64,000 bases of DNA from Rhea pennata (GCF_028389875.1 NC_084670.1:13239383-13303382), one strand, 5' to 3'; positions 49,540-63,740 are shown, counted from the stretch's first letter. Notes: generated from the letters alone by a model not told the origin. Program-made: numbers and translations.

Positions 49540-51280
49540 ACGTAGTATTGCGCGAGAGCGTCCCAGGGCTTAAAAAAATACGTGCTGAAGCCATGAATCA
49601 AACCGGGTCATGTGACGGAGGGAGGTACTGGGCTGGCTCCCAGCCAGTGGCAGGAGCTGATGGGTGGAACAAACGGGGCGTAAAAAGACTAATATGACTA
49701 ACGGATCCTGGATGAGTGGTACCCTCCTTTGGATCTACAGGAATGTAGGCTTTAGCAGTTCTGCAGCCCTGCGAGCCTTTTGCCTGACACTGGGACTGCT
49801 GCTCACAAGGCAGAACCCTGCTGCTTTGTGGTAGGAAGGATAGAAAAAGAACATGGCCTGCATTTTGAAGGTAAATCTCTATCTGTCGCTTGAATGCATT
49901 GTTAGAGAGAGCCCCTCGCTGCCAGAGGCATCGATTCAGTGTGGCTCTATTGCATCTTCGCTGTTTTTTTGAATAGTGGTTTTGTTTGGCAAATGAATGT
50001 GGAGAGATTCTGCCATGTACAGCTGTGCTCCGCTTCCTTCTGCCATTCTTCTCTTTCCCTGCGTTGTCAGACCGGCGAGCTCTCAGCTAGCGGGAAGGGA
50101 GCTGTGTACCGAAGAATAGGAGGAGGGTGAGGGGCTCTCGCTTGTCTCAGCTGACTTTGAGCTGAATTCCTTCAGGAGCTGTAGCACACAGGCAACAGAC
50201 TCCCAGTGCAAAGGACAAAACGGGGAGAGCTGTTTCCTTTTCTGACTGTGCAGCATTTACTGCTTTTAAAGCAAAGGTTGCAGATGTTCACAGCTGTCCC
50301 AGTTGCTCCTTAAGCACACGCTCCCCTGTTGAATTTACCCAAGCTCCACATGCTCCATGCGATAATATTTAGTATTTAATTGCGCTTGCAAATTAAGGGA
50401 CCTATTTGATAGAGTTTTTTTCCCCCTTCATGCCAGCAAATACAAACACAAACTTACCGTGTGATCAGATCCTTTCTCCAGCCTTTCTGCACTTAGAGAA
50501 AAGTATTTACAAACAGCATGTCCTGGAGATGGAGCATCGCTAGCACCAAGTACTGAATGAAAGGGGAGGAGGCGGAAGTGCAATCGGTTGGGAAGAGCGC
50601 GCGTTTCCTTACAGTGTTGTCGCTTGTGGGGAGTTTCTCTTGTGTCCCTGGAACGGAAAAATTCTTTTGCTATCTGCCTTGCTCCTTTCTGTGTATGTTC
50701 TGATTACGTTCGCACACTGTGCCTTTCATCTGTGAATGCTCTGTTATTTTGCAGCTGATTGATCTTCTAACAAAAGGCTGTTTCTTTTTTTTTTTTTTTT
50801 TTTTTCCCCTCAAACTTTGGGACGGCCTCTCATAGCAGTTGCTTTCAGCATATCAGCAGAACAGGAAAAACTGCCAAGCTTCAAAACAGTCCCCAAATAA
50901 TAAACATCCTTGTGTCTCCTTGAACCCCATTCTTATCACTTTACTTGGCATTTAACTTTGAAAAGAAAATGCCTATTACACTGCGTTGTTTCCCCTTTCA
51001 TTCATTCCCTGCTGGTGGGTCTGTGGTATGTCAATGTCTGTGAGTTTCCTTTCGCATACATGTAGCTTCTTGCTGCTTTTTAATAAATATGGCAAAGTCT
51101 GCTTTGAGGGCAGAAACCTCCCTAAACCAGGGGGTTCTGCTTAGACATTGATAATAACAGCTCCCTTAAGCAGAGAGCACTGGTGCAAGCGAGAGTTGAG
51201 TTGTGACCGGGGCGAGGAGACGGGAGCGCTGCGAACGGAGCCCGACTTCACGCGGAGAAGCGTACATGTTCCTTTTTAAA
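49540..51280 (+). promoter_or_regulatory. Possible promoter and first-exon region of an unseen gene
   Basis: CpGs are locally enriched (around 49550-49700, 50065-50115 and 51205-51265) against a CpG-poor background. A TATA-like TTAAAAAAATA (49570-49580) and GTCATGTGAC (49607-49616, USF/TFE-type E-box) are followed by a candidate exon ending ATGGCCTGCATTTTGAAG at 49853-49870, with a good donor (gtaaat) directly after. A second CpG-rich stretch precedes an ATG at 51266. I do not recognise either peptide and see no downstream exons. It may be a 5' exon of a long gene or non-coding RNA, or nothing. Confidence 0.3.
50785..50805. repeat. Poly-T run
   Basis: Twenty-one T residues followed by CCCC. 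Confidence 0.95.
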
Positions 51281-52376
51281 CACTCCCTGGATGACCTGGC
51301 TTGGATCCGCAAACAACCCAGAGACAAAATTTCTTTACTTTTTTGGGCTGTGTGGAAAGATCATGTGCAAAAACTTTCTGGCTCTGGCAGTCAAATAAGC
51401 ATGTCCTTTTACAAGAAAACTCAGGAGTTTTTTTCTTTTCCTCTGCACAGTCTTGTGACAGTCTCCCCAGCCTGCCTACAAGCGTGACTTCTGCAGGCCC
51501 TTCCTTTCAGACTTTGAATTAAAACATAGTAAATGCTTTTCCTTTGCCCAGTATTGGAGCTCCATTCAAGTGTAGATCTGATGTTTAAATCGATGGACAA
51601 ATTGGTATTTCTTCACGCACAGTCTTCTGCCAGCCTAATTCTTAATCTTGTTAATATGGGCAGGTGCAAGGATAAAAAGTGAAACAGATATGTGAAGATT
51701 AGCTTTGCTCTTATGCAGGCTGGACTCTCCTACACGGGCATTCTGTAGGAATAATCAAAATGTCTTGACTGTGTATGTTTTTGATGTAATGCCTGTGTTT
51801 TTTTTCACATAGGTAGGAGTTTTCTGTAGTTTTTAGTTGCCCTAAACGGACTAAAGGTATTCCGCAAACTTTCAACACAACAAGGAGATTCAGAATAATA
51901 TGTATGTTTTTATGTGAAACCTAGCCAACTCTCTTTCCTGAAACCACAGGCCTGTTACCTACACTCTCATTCTTCCTCCTAAGTTTGCCCTGGCTCTCTA
52001 AGTTTTGTGCAGTTGGTAGCTAGTACATGGAAACATAAAAGTGGACCAAAAATTTGTGCTGTGAGTGGAGACTTTTAAATAAGTGGTGGGCACAGTGGAT
52101 GGGAAGCCAGGGCTGCCGAGTTCCCCGGCCACTTCTGCCTTGAGCACTTCTGTGGCTCTGACCTGTGACTCACTCTGCCTCATGGCTCACTCTGCCTCTG
52201 TTCCTATAGGGTTTTTTCCATTCGTTCATCTCCGTCTCAAAAAGATATTGAGACTTGTTGAATGTTGGAGTTCTGTATGTGCAAATGTTTAATGCATATG
52301 GGACTGGATGGAGATGTCTGTCAAGTACAAAGAGCAGAGGTGGCTATTAATAATTAACTTGCACTACTTACACTGG

Positions 52377-52406
52377 TTTAAAAGCTTTTTAAAAAAAGCT
52401 TTTAAA
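52377..52406. repeat. Inverted repeat, 14-bp arms
   Basis: TTTAAAAGCTTTTT, two A residues, then its exact reverse complement. Would form a very tight hairpin in single-stranded DNA or RNA. Confidence 0.9.
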
Positions 52407-55400
52407 AAAGTGTAACCTTTAGATACCCCTTTTATTATGACTGCTGTAAGAAATAGCCTCTGTGTGTAGTACTCACAAAAATGCTTGGGAAGGTGGCTTT
52501 TCCTAGTGTGTGTGTGCGCTGTCTTTGTGATGTTTATTTTGCATTCTTCCAAGTTAATGTTGGGGGGACTGTCACTGATCACAGCTCAAAAAACTTTGTC
52601 TTCAAATTGATAGTGGTGAATCCTCATTAAAATGAGTGAAGCTCTCGTGAGAGTTTGACTTCTTTTGGAGAAAACTCAGGGAAAGGTGAGTTCTAAGAGT
52701 TTTTTGGGTTTTTGGGGGGTTTTTTTGTTTTTTTTTTTAATCAGGTCTCTAAAAATCATACCAGAATAGTTGAATGAAGTGTAGGCATTTCTTGAAAGTG
52801 AACAGTTGGTCTTATGATTGCTACTATGGCAGCAACGTGCCACATCACTGAGTACTAGCTTAACAGAATGGTTATTTGTGTAATCACTGTTGTCCCTAAT
52901 GATGCTGAACTCTGTAACTTGCACTGTATCAGCCATTTAAGCTTTGAAATGTTGACAGATGTTATTTAATAAATTACTTCAATGAAACCTTCACTGTCGC
53001 TTAGCTGAAAAATGGTAATTCAGTATAACTTGTCATCTTACAATAAAATATGAATATTAATATATTAATGTAATAAAATATTTTATCTCCAATTGTTGGA
53101 CCATGATATTTTAAAGCAAACGGAATAGGTAATGTTAGTTAACAATGTTCCATTTTACAGTGGATCTTGCTTTCTCATATTCACAGACTCATTCCTAAAT
53201 GGAGGTTTGGTAGAGGAAGATGGAGGTGGATTATGTTGTCATCATGCAGTTTTAACTATGTGGTTTTAATGTGGTAGAATTTAACATAAAAATGTCTAAG
53301 TGTGATGGACCAGTGAAGGCTACATGTGAAATCCAGAGAGAGGTTTCTTTCTGCTTGTGTGCTGTGAATTTACAGTGCAGTGAAGAAAAGTGATTTCATA
53401 TATGCCTGTAGGTGGGACCTGACAGCAGCCATCACGAGTGAGTTGAAACATCCAGTGAAATCCCGTATCATACACGGGACTGGTATATTTTGAGGCAATG
53501 CTCTCGTTACTGCAGAACTTGAGTTCTCTCAAAGTAAGCAGGCAGCCAGCTGACATTCATAGCTTCTTCACTATTAGTTTTATCTAACTGAAAAGTCCAA
53601 AGATTGCAAAATGTAACTTACTGGTTAACTGAACAAAACACTAAAGCAAGTGCTTGGCAAAGTTTTTTGCTGGATGCTGTCAAAGTTGGCCATGCCTGTG
53701 TATTCACCTATAATTGTTCTGCGTGTTCACTCGCTTTCAGCTAATTTAATTAAATCCACAGGTTAGATTTGTCCGTAACTCCTGTGGTAAACTGCTTTGG
53801 CAGGAATTTGCACTGAGTGTTTTCTTTGAGTGTTCAGTGGCCTGCATCTAATTGGGGTCTCCAGACAGTACAATAATATGGTTAACTTTACTATCTATAG
53901 GCATACACTGCATCTGTACTTTGGAGACTAAGCAAAGCTGATCTCATTCTTTTGAATTTTTTATCTTGGCAAATAGTTGTTTAGAAGGAAAGGGCAAAAT
54001 GTCTAAAAGAATCTAGCCATGGGGTTTGGACACTTGCTGTTTGGAATATTTAAGTACTAATCTGATTCTTTTATTCTTTATGCATGGAGAAGTCTACATA
54101 CTTCCTTAAATTTCTACATCATCAGAAGTGTGTTGCCTGTTTCAGCTCAGCTTACTCTGCAGAACAGAGCAATGTGTCTCACTATAAATCCGTTAGCCCG
54201 TAGGAATTTGCAGAATGTGGGGCCTTCCATGGAGATGACCTGTATATTGTGCTTGAATGAAGTCCAAGCTAATTCACATATACCTTATTCCCTGTTAACA
54301 TAAACATTGCTGCAGTTAATTTGAAAAGGGATCCATCCTTTTTCCTATGTTGAGAATTGTACTTGGATCCTGTTGTACTTGGATGTTGTTTGATTCTTGC
54401 ACCGTCCTCTTCCTCTGATGTGAAAAGGACTGGGGAGATCCTAGGAGAGGAACAGAGGTGACCTCCCCTCCTCATGGAAGGATGCCCATCTGATAGGTCG
54501 CTTCCTAGCAACTTCTAAATTTGCTGTAAGTTCTCTCTAATGTGAATTCTTTCTTCTGCTAGTCTTAACCTGATGATCAAGAGTTTTGTGAGCTGCTGTT
54601 ATTTCCATTGTGACTGCACCATGCGTATGAGTATATGGTTAAATCTTTAGGGATAAAAAGTGTGATGTAAATATAAGAGCCTAGTCTTCTGAGATTCCAG
54701 TTTCTGCCATTTTTCACACTTCATGGCTTCAGCAAGTTTTCTGTTTGTTTCTATTTTTAACTATGAAATGCTTAAGGGGGAAAAATGTTATGTGAGGAAA
54801 ATACAGGAATTGTTGTACACATTTGAGGAGTCCTGAAAATTGGTTTCACTGTAAATGCAGTTAATGGTAAAGTGCACACATTTTGCTATATTGCTGCTAT
54901 TTTGAGAATCTCTTCAAGAAGTAGTGGCCCCTGTAACATTAGTGCTCTGTTGTTGAATAATTCATGCATTCTGTGTTTTGATAATATTTTGTGCTACTAC
55001 AGTATGTGGGTCATGTCCTGAAAAGGCTTCTTACTGTGGTTGCTTCCTAGCTTTTATAGGCACTGAAAAACAGGGTGAGAATTGTCAAGTAAGTTGTGAG
55101 GCCAGAGCTAGGAAGCAGGATGGATTGTCATTACCCCAAACTGTGGGTGGCCAAATGAAGTTTAATTAGGTGGCAGTATGCACACTCCAATGCACGTGCG
55201 ACAAGGAGGAGTATCCTGCACCCCAGCTTCCAGCTGAGGTCTCCACAAATTCAACGTTTACAGTGACTGCTGAGTTAGTCAGGAGGGACTCAAAAGGACA
55301 GAGTCAATGGGCATCTCAGTATCTTTAGTAATGGGAAATTTTAGCGATTGTTCTGAAAACTGCTCATGCAAGCAGTGAGCCCCACCACAGGTTTGGGCAA

Positions 55401-56349
55401 GGCCACTGTATAGTCGAAGGTGGGCTGTGTCTGAAATCAAATGAGAAAATCTTACTGAAACCATGACAGCTCATGTCTTGCTTTTTACTGAACAATGTGT
55501 TTTCATCAGGCTTGACCCTAAGGTCTCAGACACCTTGAAAAATCTTTCCTTGTGGACTCTGAAGTCTTTAGAGGTATATGTGTACCACCTTCTGGAAATC
55601 GTGTTGAAATGACAAGAAACCCTAATGATCACAATTACAGTGTAAATAAGTAGAGCTGCCCCATACAGAGTATGCAAAAACAAGCTGGAAAGTAGCACAT
55701 GGATGCAACATACACTGCAGAGCAGATCCAGGATTTCTGAGGCAGTAACCAGGTCTCTTTTTAGATTATATCATCCTTCTTTGCTATGTTTGTGGGTTGT
55801 CCCCCCTCTCCCCCCTGCAACAAAGATGGTGTTTTTGTAGACAGACACTCTAGCTGATAGTGGCGAAACTTCATAATTCTTCCTGGGGCTTCTTCTAAAT
55901 TTGATGTTTCTATTTTAAATAAATTCTACAAAATTATTCTGTAACTAACTAAAAAAAATCATTTTTTGTACCTTTAAATTGTTTACCTCTAAATTTCTTC
56001 AAAGTAAATGAATTAGTGAGTCTGGCAATGTGTGGGGCTAGAGTTGGCTGTAATATGGCCCAAAGGAATTTAATTATCAAGTAAGGTTTTATGGAGTGTA
56101 GTACATGAAGTTTTGTAATTTGTTTTTTATTACATTGGATTCTTGAAATTGAAATTCTAAAAAAATATTTTAAAAAGCACTTTTCATTCTTGTTTGCAAT
56201 GATCTTTAACTAATTATCCTTTAAAGATAATACAGTAGGGGAGATGAAGAAGGGGAAGTGTTCCTCAAAGATATATAACAGTGTATCCTGAATGTCCTTT
56301 CCTTTTTCTTGTTTTTTTCTTGTTTTTTTGTCTCTTGTCTTCCTCCTCT

Positions 56350-56362
56350 CCCCCCCCCCCCC
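56350..56362. repeat. Poly-C run
   Basis: Thirteen C residues followed by GCCCCG inside a pyrimidine-rich stretch. Confidence 0.9.
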
Positions 56363-59300
56363 GCCCCGAAGCAGAAGGAGACTGCAGTGTAGTCAGGATT
56401 GAGTCCTGTAACACAGGATTTGCTTCGGCTGAATGAATTCAGTTTTGATGCCTTTGTAGTTAAACAATCTCTAATGTAAGCATACTTAAACTAATCTAAA
56501 ACTGGAGTTTCACTCTTGTAGTTTGGTAGAGGTGTATGAATGCTCCCACAGCCGGGAAGAAAACAGAACCTGTCTCATACCTCAGAAGTTTCGCATTTAA
56601 GTAGTTATGTGATAAAACAGTAATGGGGAACAGGTTTCTATTTTCCAATTCATCTTTAAGCAATGAAGCATGTGTCACTAGATGTTTGGGAGTTTTTTCA
56701 TTCCCCAGGATGCACAGTGTGGTGTGCATAATCATGGGTATGGAATCACATATGAAAGGCAGAGTAGCCTCTTCAAATTACAGTAACTTTATAGACTTGG
56801 GCATGAGCTTTGGTGGTTTATGGCCTGTTTAGTTTTTAATATTTATTTTGACGTGTTGTGAATGCTAGATAAATGAGCACATCATGGTATGACATAAAAC
56901 ATCATAGGAAGCACCAAATTTTTGTATTTCACGTGTTCTAATACGTTATATCAAAGTATAAGGCAGATGCCCTTTTCCTTATTTTTAGTGAAAGGGCATC
57001 AAATGCAACCACGAAAAAAAGCAAACCTTGCATGATTGATTAAGGGGGTGGGAAATGCAGTTCAGCTATTTGTTTGCTTGTTTTTTAGGTCTTTGTTTTT
57101 GTCACAACATCTGCTCAGTTAATGTGAAAAGGCAGAGTTTTCAGCATCTATTCTGTTCTTCTGCTACATTTCATTCCAGCAATCTCTGTACACCTTCCAG
57201 AAATATAATACTGGACATGGTGATCTGTCCAGAACTACTTCTTTCATCTTTTCCCAAGGAGGCAATGTTTGTGCAGCAGGTTGAATTATTTTAGAGGGAT
57301 ATTTTTTTGTGTCTTTTTAAAAATAGATGTCCCTGCATATCTCTTGAAAAAGGAAAGGTCAAAATGCTCGCAAATGGAATGGAAAGTTACGTTCTTAATA
57401 TTCCTGGTTCCTGGAGGAATATCATTTTTGAACCGATCTCTTATCCAGCAAAGCTGTTCCCATGCTATAAAGACCTGCTTTGTGGATGACAAGTGAAGAT
57501 ATTGATCATAAATTTATTTTATATTTTTAATTTGACTTTCAGATCTTATGGGTCTGAGGCATGCAGCCACTTGTGGATAAATGGCTGACATCTTGAACAG
57601 GATCAGAAATCCTGTGGGGAGCCAATGAGAAAAATGGGGAGTGAGGTTTGGCTAATGTTGTCCTTAGACCTTAGTTGCTATAGGTGGATGCTGCTGTGTG
57701 AAAAGTTAGCAGTACCCAGGAGAAGCCCTGACTATGGATCAAACTGATCCTTTATTTTGTGATTGTAACTCTTTCCCAGTGCTTCTGCCCTGCAGCTGCT
57801 CTCCGTCTATGATCTGATTTCTAGCACTGGAGGAAGAACTTGAGATTTGAAGCATCGGGCTTATATATTGAAATTGGATAAAATACCATACTGGATTTTC
57901 TATTTTTGTCCTTCCCATTGAGAAGAAAGAAGATGAGGCATAAACTGAAGTGGAAGGGTTTGAGAGATGAAATCCTGTAAGTGTTGCCACCTAGGAGGAA
58001 TGGATCGGGTTGTCTACGAGCAACCTTATTAAGCAGATCTTGTATATTTGCACAGTACGTATCATGATTTAAAATTCACATGGGAGTACCACATTCACTA
58101 ATAGTTAAAGCGGTAGTTTCTTATGAAAGATGCGTTTTGAAGCAATTTGTGTTAGCAATAGGCAGTGGAATGCTAGAATAGGCAGGTAAGATCCAGGTGT
58201 GGACCAGCTGGAAAAAACAAGAGCAGTTGGAGGTAATCGGAAAACCATATTTATTTCATGGGAGTAGCAGTTTGTAAAGAAGAAATGCAGAATCAAATAT
58301 TTATAGATCCTAATTATTTTAATCTTGAATGTTGGTCTGGTATAGAGTTAAGAATCTTCTATCTTTTTTTTTGAAATTTTTTCAAGAGGTCTGGAAACAT
58401 ATTTTTATTACTGCTAGCAAAAGTTTACCAGGTTTTTGCAAAGGGAATGTCCTGCTAAGCACATGAGATCTCATTCCATGAGATTTGATGTTTTAACCCC
58501 TAATAAGAAAAGCCGGAAACTACATGCCACGTTATTTTTCTTGCAAGTTTCCCAACCTTTTATTTATCATCAATTTTATTCCCCCCCCCTAAATCTGTTG
58601 TTTACTCACACTTGAACGTAATTTCATTATCAAAATGATGGGATAATGATGCATTTAAGAAATGATAGTGTATTTATTAGCTCTTTAATATACAGATTAG
58701 TATTATTACAATGCTAGGTAGGCCATTAGAATACCACCTGGAGTATTTTAAATAATATAATACTTTACATCACACTGAAATTATGTGCCTGGGGTTTCTG
58801 TATATACTCCTTCAGATTCTTAAGATCTGGCCTCTCTCCATAAGTTGACATCACCTTATTTTCTGGATTTGTCTGTACTGGAGGGTTTTGACATTTTACT
58901 GCATCAATGTGTTGCAGTGGGCACAGTTATATTAGTATAGAGTTCTTATATGAGTATTGTTTGTTCTAATTTGACAAACAAATGAAGGTTTTATATCCCA
59001 GTTCACGTGTGTCTACAGTAGGCCTTATGTGACTATAAAAATTCATTATAGTTTTACTGAACTTTTCTAGCTTAGCCCTTGCCTCTCAGCTGTGGGAGTT
59101 AAGTCGCTTTACAAGTTACTAAGTGTCAGCTGATCTATGGTAATTGTCCTGTGCTTGCATTGGTCTGTGGCAAATGCCAAATAACTCAGGTAGTAAGAAG
59201 CAGTAATAGAAAGCTCCTTTCTGTTAACAGCCAATTATGTGGAGACAGGAAAACCCTTTGGCTTTTGAAAGATGGAACAGAGGGTGGGACTGACTCATTC

Positions 59301-59949
59301 TCCTGCAGGATCGTCAGAATCTGTGGAATGTGTAAGGGGAAAAGAAAACTGGTTGAAGATGCATCTCATGTATTGGGTAATGGAATTTTAACCTAAAGAA
59401 AAGCATTTTGCATTTTTCCCCTATATAATTAATGAGAAAATTTCAGACAGTGTTTCTGTTATCCCTCTTTTCTTTTCTCCCTTCAGCAAGGCAGAAAAAT
59501 ATATTTACAGAAGAAAATTTTATTCTACTAAGTGTTTTTTCTCTTCCCAACACCTTGCTCAAGAAATAGCTATTGAACATTACAAACAAGACAAAAGCAA
59601 TAGCATTTTTAGGAACCATTTGTGAACTACATCTTTCTGTATCTCAACCAGCTATAGCTGAGAGAACACACACGCTGCTTTGTACCCATTCCTGAGATCA
59701 AGCAGTCTCCCCATGCAGCTCACAGCTCTTATTATGAGCTATGATTCAGGCTGTTTTTGCCTCCCTTTCACTATCATTTCCTCACTCATACATTTCTTTA
59801 AACCAGTTAAGGTATCCCAGTGGTTTCACCAACTCGCATCAGATGAAACCGGAGAAGCTCCTTGAAATGCCATCGAAGTCTCCCCTATCTCACCTCACTT
59901 TTTGAGAATACTAAATATAGAGTCTTGGTCTCCTTGCCTGTAACTATTG

Positions 59950-60120
59950 CCTTAACCGCGAGACCGCCCCCGGATCCCGGAGCCAGACACGCGTGCTCGC
60001 CCTCGCCTCGGAGCAGTCTGTGCCTCCGGAGACCTTTGCCTTCGACAAGCCGTGCACAGCTGCTCGCTTTCCTCGCTGCTGTGCCAGCTCAGCTGCAAGT
60101 GGGGCTGCGGTAACCTAGCC
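59950..60120. other. Isolated CpG-rich patch
   Basis: About 170 bp with many CpGs (CCGCGAGACCGCCCCCGG at its left end, ACACGCGTGCTCGCC further in) in AT-rich DNA. A GT at 60111 could serve as a plus-strand donor. Open frames on both strands show no known domain. It may be a small CpG-island promoter or alternative first exon. Confidence 0.35.
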
Positions 60121-60125
60121 AGAAA

Positions 60126-63100
60126 ATGGGATTGGATTAGAACAACTGTTTTGCCTTCCAGTGTTATTTTATTTTGAAGAATGATTAGTTGCCTGTAGGG
60201 ATTGCACTTATCCCAGCTGAGGAGGTGGTGCAAGAGTGGGAAAGAGTAGCCTGCATGCAGGGCAGGAAATCTTTAAGTTGGGACTACTACCAGAAAAGAG
60301 ATGGTGACAACTATCCGTAAAACAGCAGCGTAGGAAACGCACTTCCTCTACGTGCAGGCGCACAGTGGGATTAGTAGCCTGTTCTGCTGTAAATCATCCT
60401 GAAGTAAGAGGCCAGTTGCCAATGTACAGGCAATGACTGGGTGCAGCTGCAACTTAAATGAGGACAAGAAGCTGTGTGGTGAGTCCTGTAGCAGAAATGC
60501 AGGTATATCAGGTATATGCTCCACTGCCCTATGTTAGAGGAGGCACATCCTCTTGGGACAGTGGGACAAATCAGTGCCTCCTGTTTTGGAGGCACACTGG
60601 TTTTGGTGTGCCAAATATCTGTATAGCTTAATTTCTACATTTGACTGTAGATAAAGGAGCAGCTGAATTATTAGAAAGCATTACTGCATTCTAACGCTAA
60701 TGCTACAGTTTTAGATAGTAATTGTACTCAATCAGTCTAGACAAGACTGCGATAATATTAATGATCACTGACAGAATCAGTCACTAGCAGTGATTTCTGC
60801 ACATCAGTATGTATCTGTATCCCTGTTTGTATCTTACTATTTGCACAGATCAGAGACTTCAGTTCTAGAAACCTGTTTTGGGTGGCTGAATTCATGTTTT
60901 TGTGGGTTTTTTTTCCTTAATGAAAAGAATGATTATTTGTGTAAGTCACAGGTTTTGAAGAAGCCATTTTAAGTCTACTCTTCTTCAGTTTGTTTTATAA
61001 CATGGCCAAATAGGACTTCACAAGAATTTTCCTTGTTGAAGCTTAAAAAACAAGAGATAACAGTGACTGTACTGCAGGTGATCCTTATCAAAAGGGTGAT
61101 GTTGGATCACAAGGGTAATACTGGGTCAAGTACAGTAAGGACATTAAAACTGCTTTTGTCCTTACATTTGGCTGGCCTTGTAGATACTTTTCTCCTGCTA
61201 TTTTACTGAAATGCTAAAGATTTGACTGTGTGCCTAGAAGGCAGTGTGGTGCTTGAATTGCCATTCTCCAGAGTGCTGGTACCTGAGGCACACTGGGTTA
61301 ATCTCCTTGGCATTTTGTTTGAGCTTTGCTTGCATAATTTTCTTTGCCACTTGGCATTTCTGGTATCTGAGGTGAAGGTGAAAAAGAATGTTTCTGAATA
61401 TTCACCTTTCAGCATTTACTAAAACTAATGTTACACTTCGTGGCACTTACAAATTAACCAGAAGATTAACCATGCTTTTTTTTCCCCCCACTGAGATCTT
61501 GCATGCCACCTTATTAGCAGCCCTTCGTTGATTCCAAGGGGAGAAGCTGACTTTAGTGTGCTCATTCTGAATGCAAATTGGAAGAGCTCTTGGACTTGGA
61601 CTTCTGTTATTTTTTACTTCCTACATCTGATCATCAATTTCAAATCTGCTTGAGGCCATTGCAGTGATGAATAACTATACATTGAGAAGTCTATCAACCA
61701 AAAAACAGGTATCACACAGGTTGAAGACACACAAAAATGGATTATAGCTGCTTTTTACCTTCAAAATTTGCAGGAAATATCAGTGACAGTGAAAAGAAAA
61801 TTAAGTTTGACAGACTTGTTGCTTTTGATTTTTTTTTTCTGTTTGCCAAATTTTGCTCTCGAAGGGAAGTGTTCAGCCTCTTGTGAATAAGGCTGCAGAG
61901 CTGAATTTTCTTCTGAGCCCTAAGGCAAGTTGCTGTGGCTTGTCATGGCTTGCTAATGGCACCATTAAGCCACTGCTGCTTTATTTGTAAAGTGTCTTGT
62001 GAAGCACTGAATGAAAATGGTCTAAAGCAATTTGTGCAAAAAATGTGATCCATGTATGAAAATAAACATCCTTGTAGGGAAGAAAATGGAAAACTCATCA
62101 ATAGTTTAGACAAAGCTAGTGAGATCTATTTGGATATTCAAGTTTTTATCTTTATACTGACTGGAAAAAACAAAATTACTTATTTGGAGGAAACACTTAT
62201 CTTTTTTTTTTCTATTTCAGATATAGCTAGGGAAATTGCTATTCAGTCTTTAAGGTCTATGGCTCTAGTGGCTTTATGTATGTGACAACTAATTGGTATA
62301 TTTTTTCCTGCAGTAGATTTCCACAAACAGTTACGGGCTTTATTAATTTTTAAGTATATTGCTTATCACCACTTCTTAGTAATAACAAAGATTTACTGGT
62401 TTGAAATAGGTTATCTCATTACTTGGGACAAAAAATGGCATGATAACATTACTCTAGTATTTCCCTTTAGCCAGAATAGGATTGCTTTCATCTCTGACCA
62501 AAATGTCATTCTCAATTTTATATAAATGAGACTTATGCCTTGTTTCAAGAAAATACCTAAGACCGCTTCATCCAAAAGAAATGGGAAGAACTGCATTGCT
62601 TTACTTAGTACTACCATCACTTTACCTCATCTTTCCTACTACCTGGGGTTGGAAAAAAGTGAGACTGTAGGATCCATATTGGATCATAAGTATAAAAAAT
62701 ATTAAATGGTTCAGAGAATGAGCCAGGTTTTGCTAATATGTGAAAAGTTCCCTATTAATGTTGTTTGTGGGATTGCAGATAAATGTTTTATCAGTATAAT
62801 AGGTGTATGTAATGTATCTGCTTAATAGTCTCTTTGTTTTTGTACTTTCTATTAGTCATTTATTTGTTGTGGAGACCATGAAAAAAGGTAATGAAATATA
62901 ATAAGGGTCACATCCAAAGCTATGGAAGGAAGTAATTAAACTTAATGGAAGGCATTTCTTTGAAGAATAATAGCAGATGCAAAGGACTAATGTGAAGCAG
63001 GCTTTGGCAACACATGTATTGAAATGCTAGCTTGCAAGTAGATGATTATTACCATTTTAAAAATAAAGTTATTGGAAAATTTCTCATAAAAGCTGATTCT

Positions 63101-63740
63101 AGAGATCAGGTAGACACTTGAGGTTAAGGTTTGATACAGGATGTCACTTTTGTTTCCTAATTTATTACATACTGCCAGTCAGAAATCAAAACCCAGAAGT
63201 GCTGTCCAGATCTTAACCTTTTATTGAACGGCTGTGTTAGAACTGTGAGCTGGCTATCACTGAGGATGCTCTGCAGTAGCAATTTCATCTGCAGCTGTAT
63301 TAAGACCTCAGTTGGAAATTATAGGAAAAACTCTATTAATAATTATGAAATCATTTGCTAAATGCAATATAATTTGTTACTTGACAAGAAGTAAAATTTC
63401 TTGTATTTTTGTGTTTGTAAGAATATTTTGGGTTTTAGAGGTTCAGCCAATTTTATATCAGGAGCTTAAGTTAGATCTGTTTCAGCATTAACAAGTTTCT
63501 GTTATGTAAAAAACTGAATATGAAATTCACATAAACTTTGTTACTTTGTTTTTACAGCATGTTTGTGCTATATTTCTTTGCAGCTCTGATGCAAACAGGA
63601 AAACTTTATATTTAAATCTGAAATCTTGTTTTCTTACTCTTTAGTGCTTCAGATACCAATCGCTAATTTGCTTCCACCCGCACATCAATGCTAAATATAA
63701 AAGTTGTCAAATATCTCAACTGCCTGATTAACTGCTGTCA
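60126..63740. other. Intergenic region without recognisable genes (right part)
   Basis: AT-rich. A hairpin of 8-bp arms (GTGCCTCC and GGAGGCAC) lies at 60574-60595, and GAGGCACACTGG recurs near 61283. No gene recognised. Confidence 0.65.

Larger units (their letters stand above)
51530..59930. other. Intergenic region without recognisable genes (fourth part)
   Basis: AT-rich. Contains a near-perfect inverted repeat at 52377-52406, a T/G-rich tract at about 52705-52740, and poly-C at 56350-56362. Open frames are short and scattered on both strands, without shared splice phase or known motifs. Confidence 0.65.
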
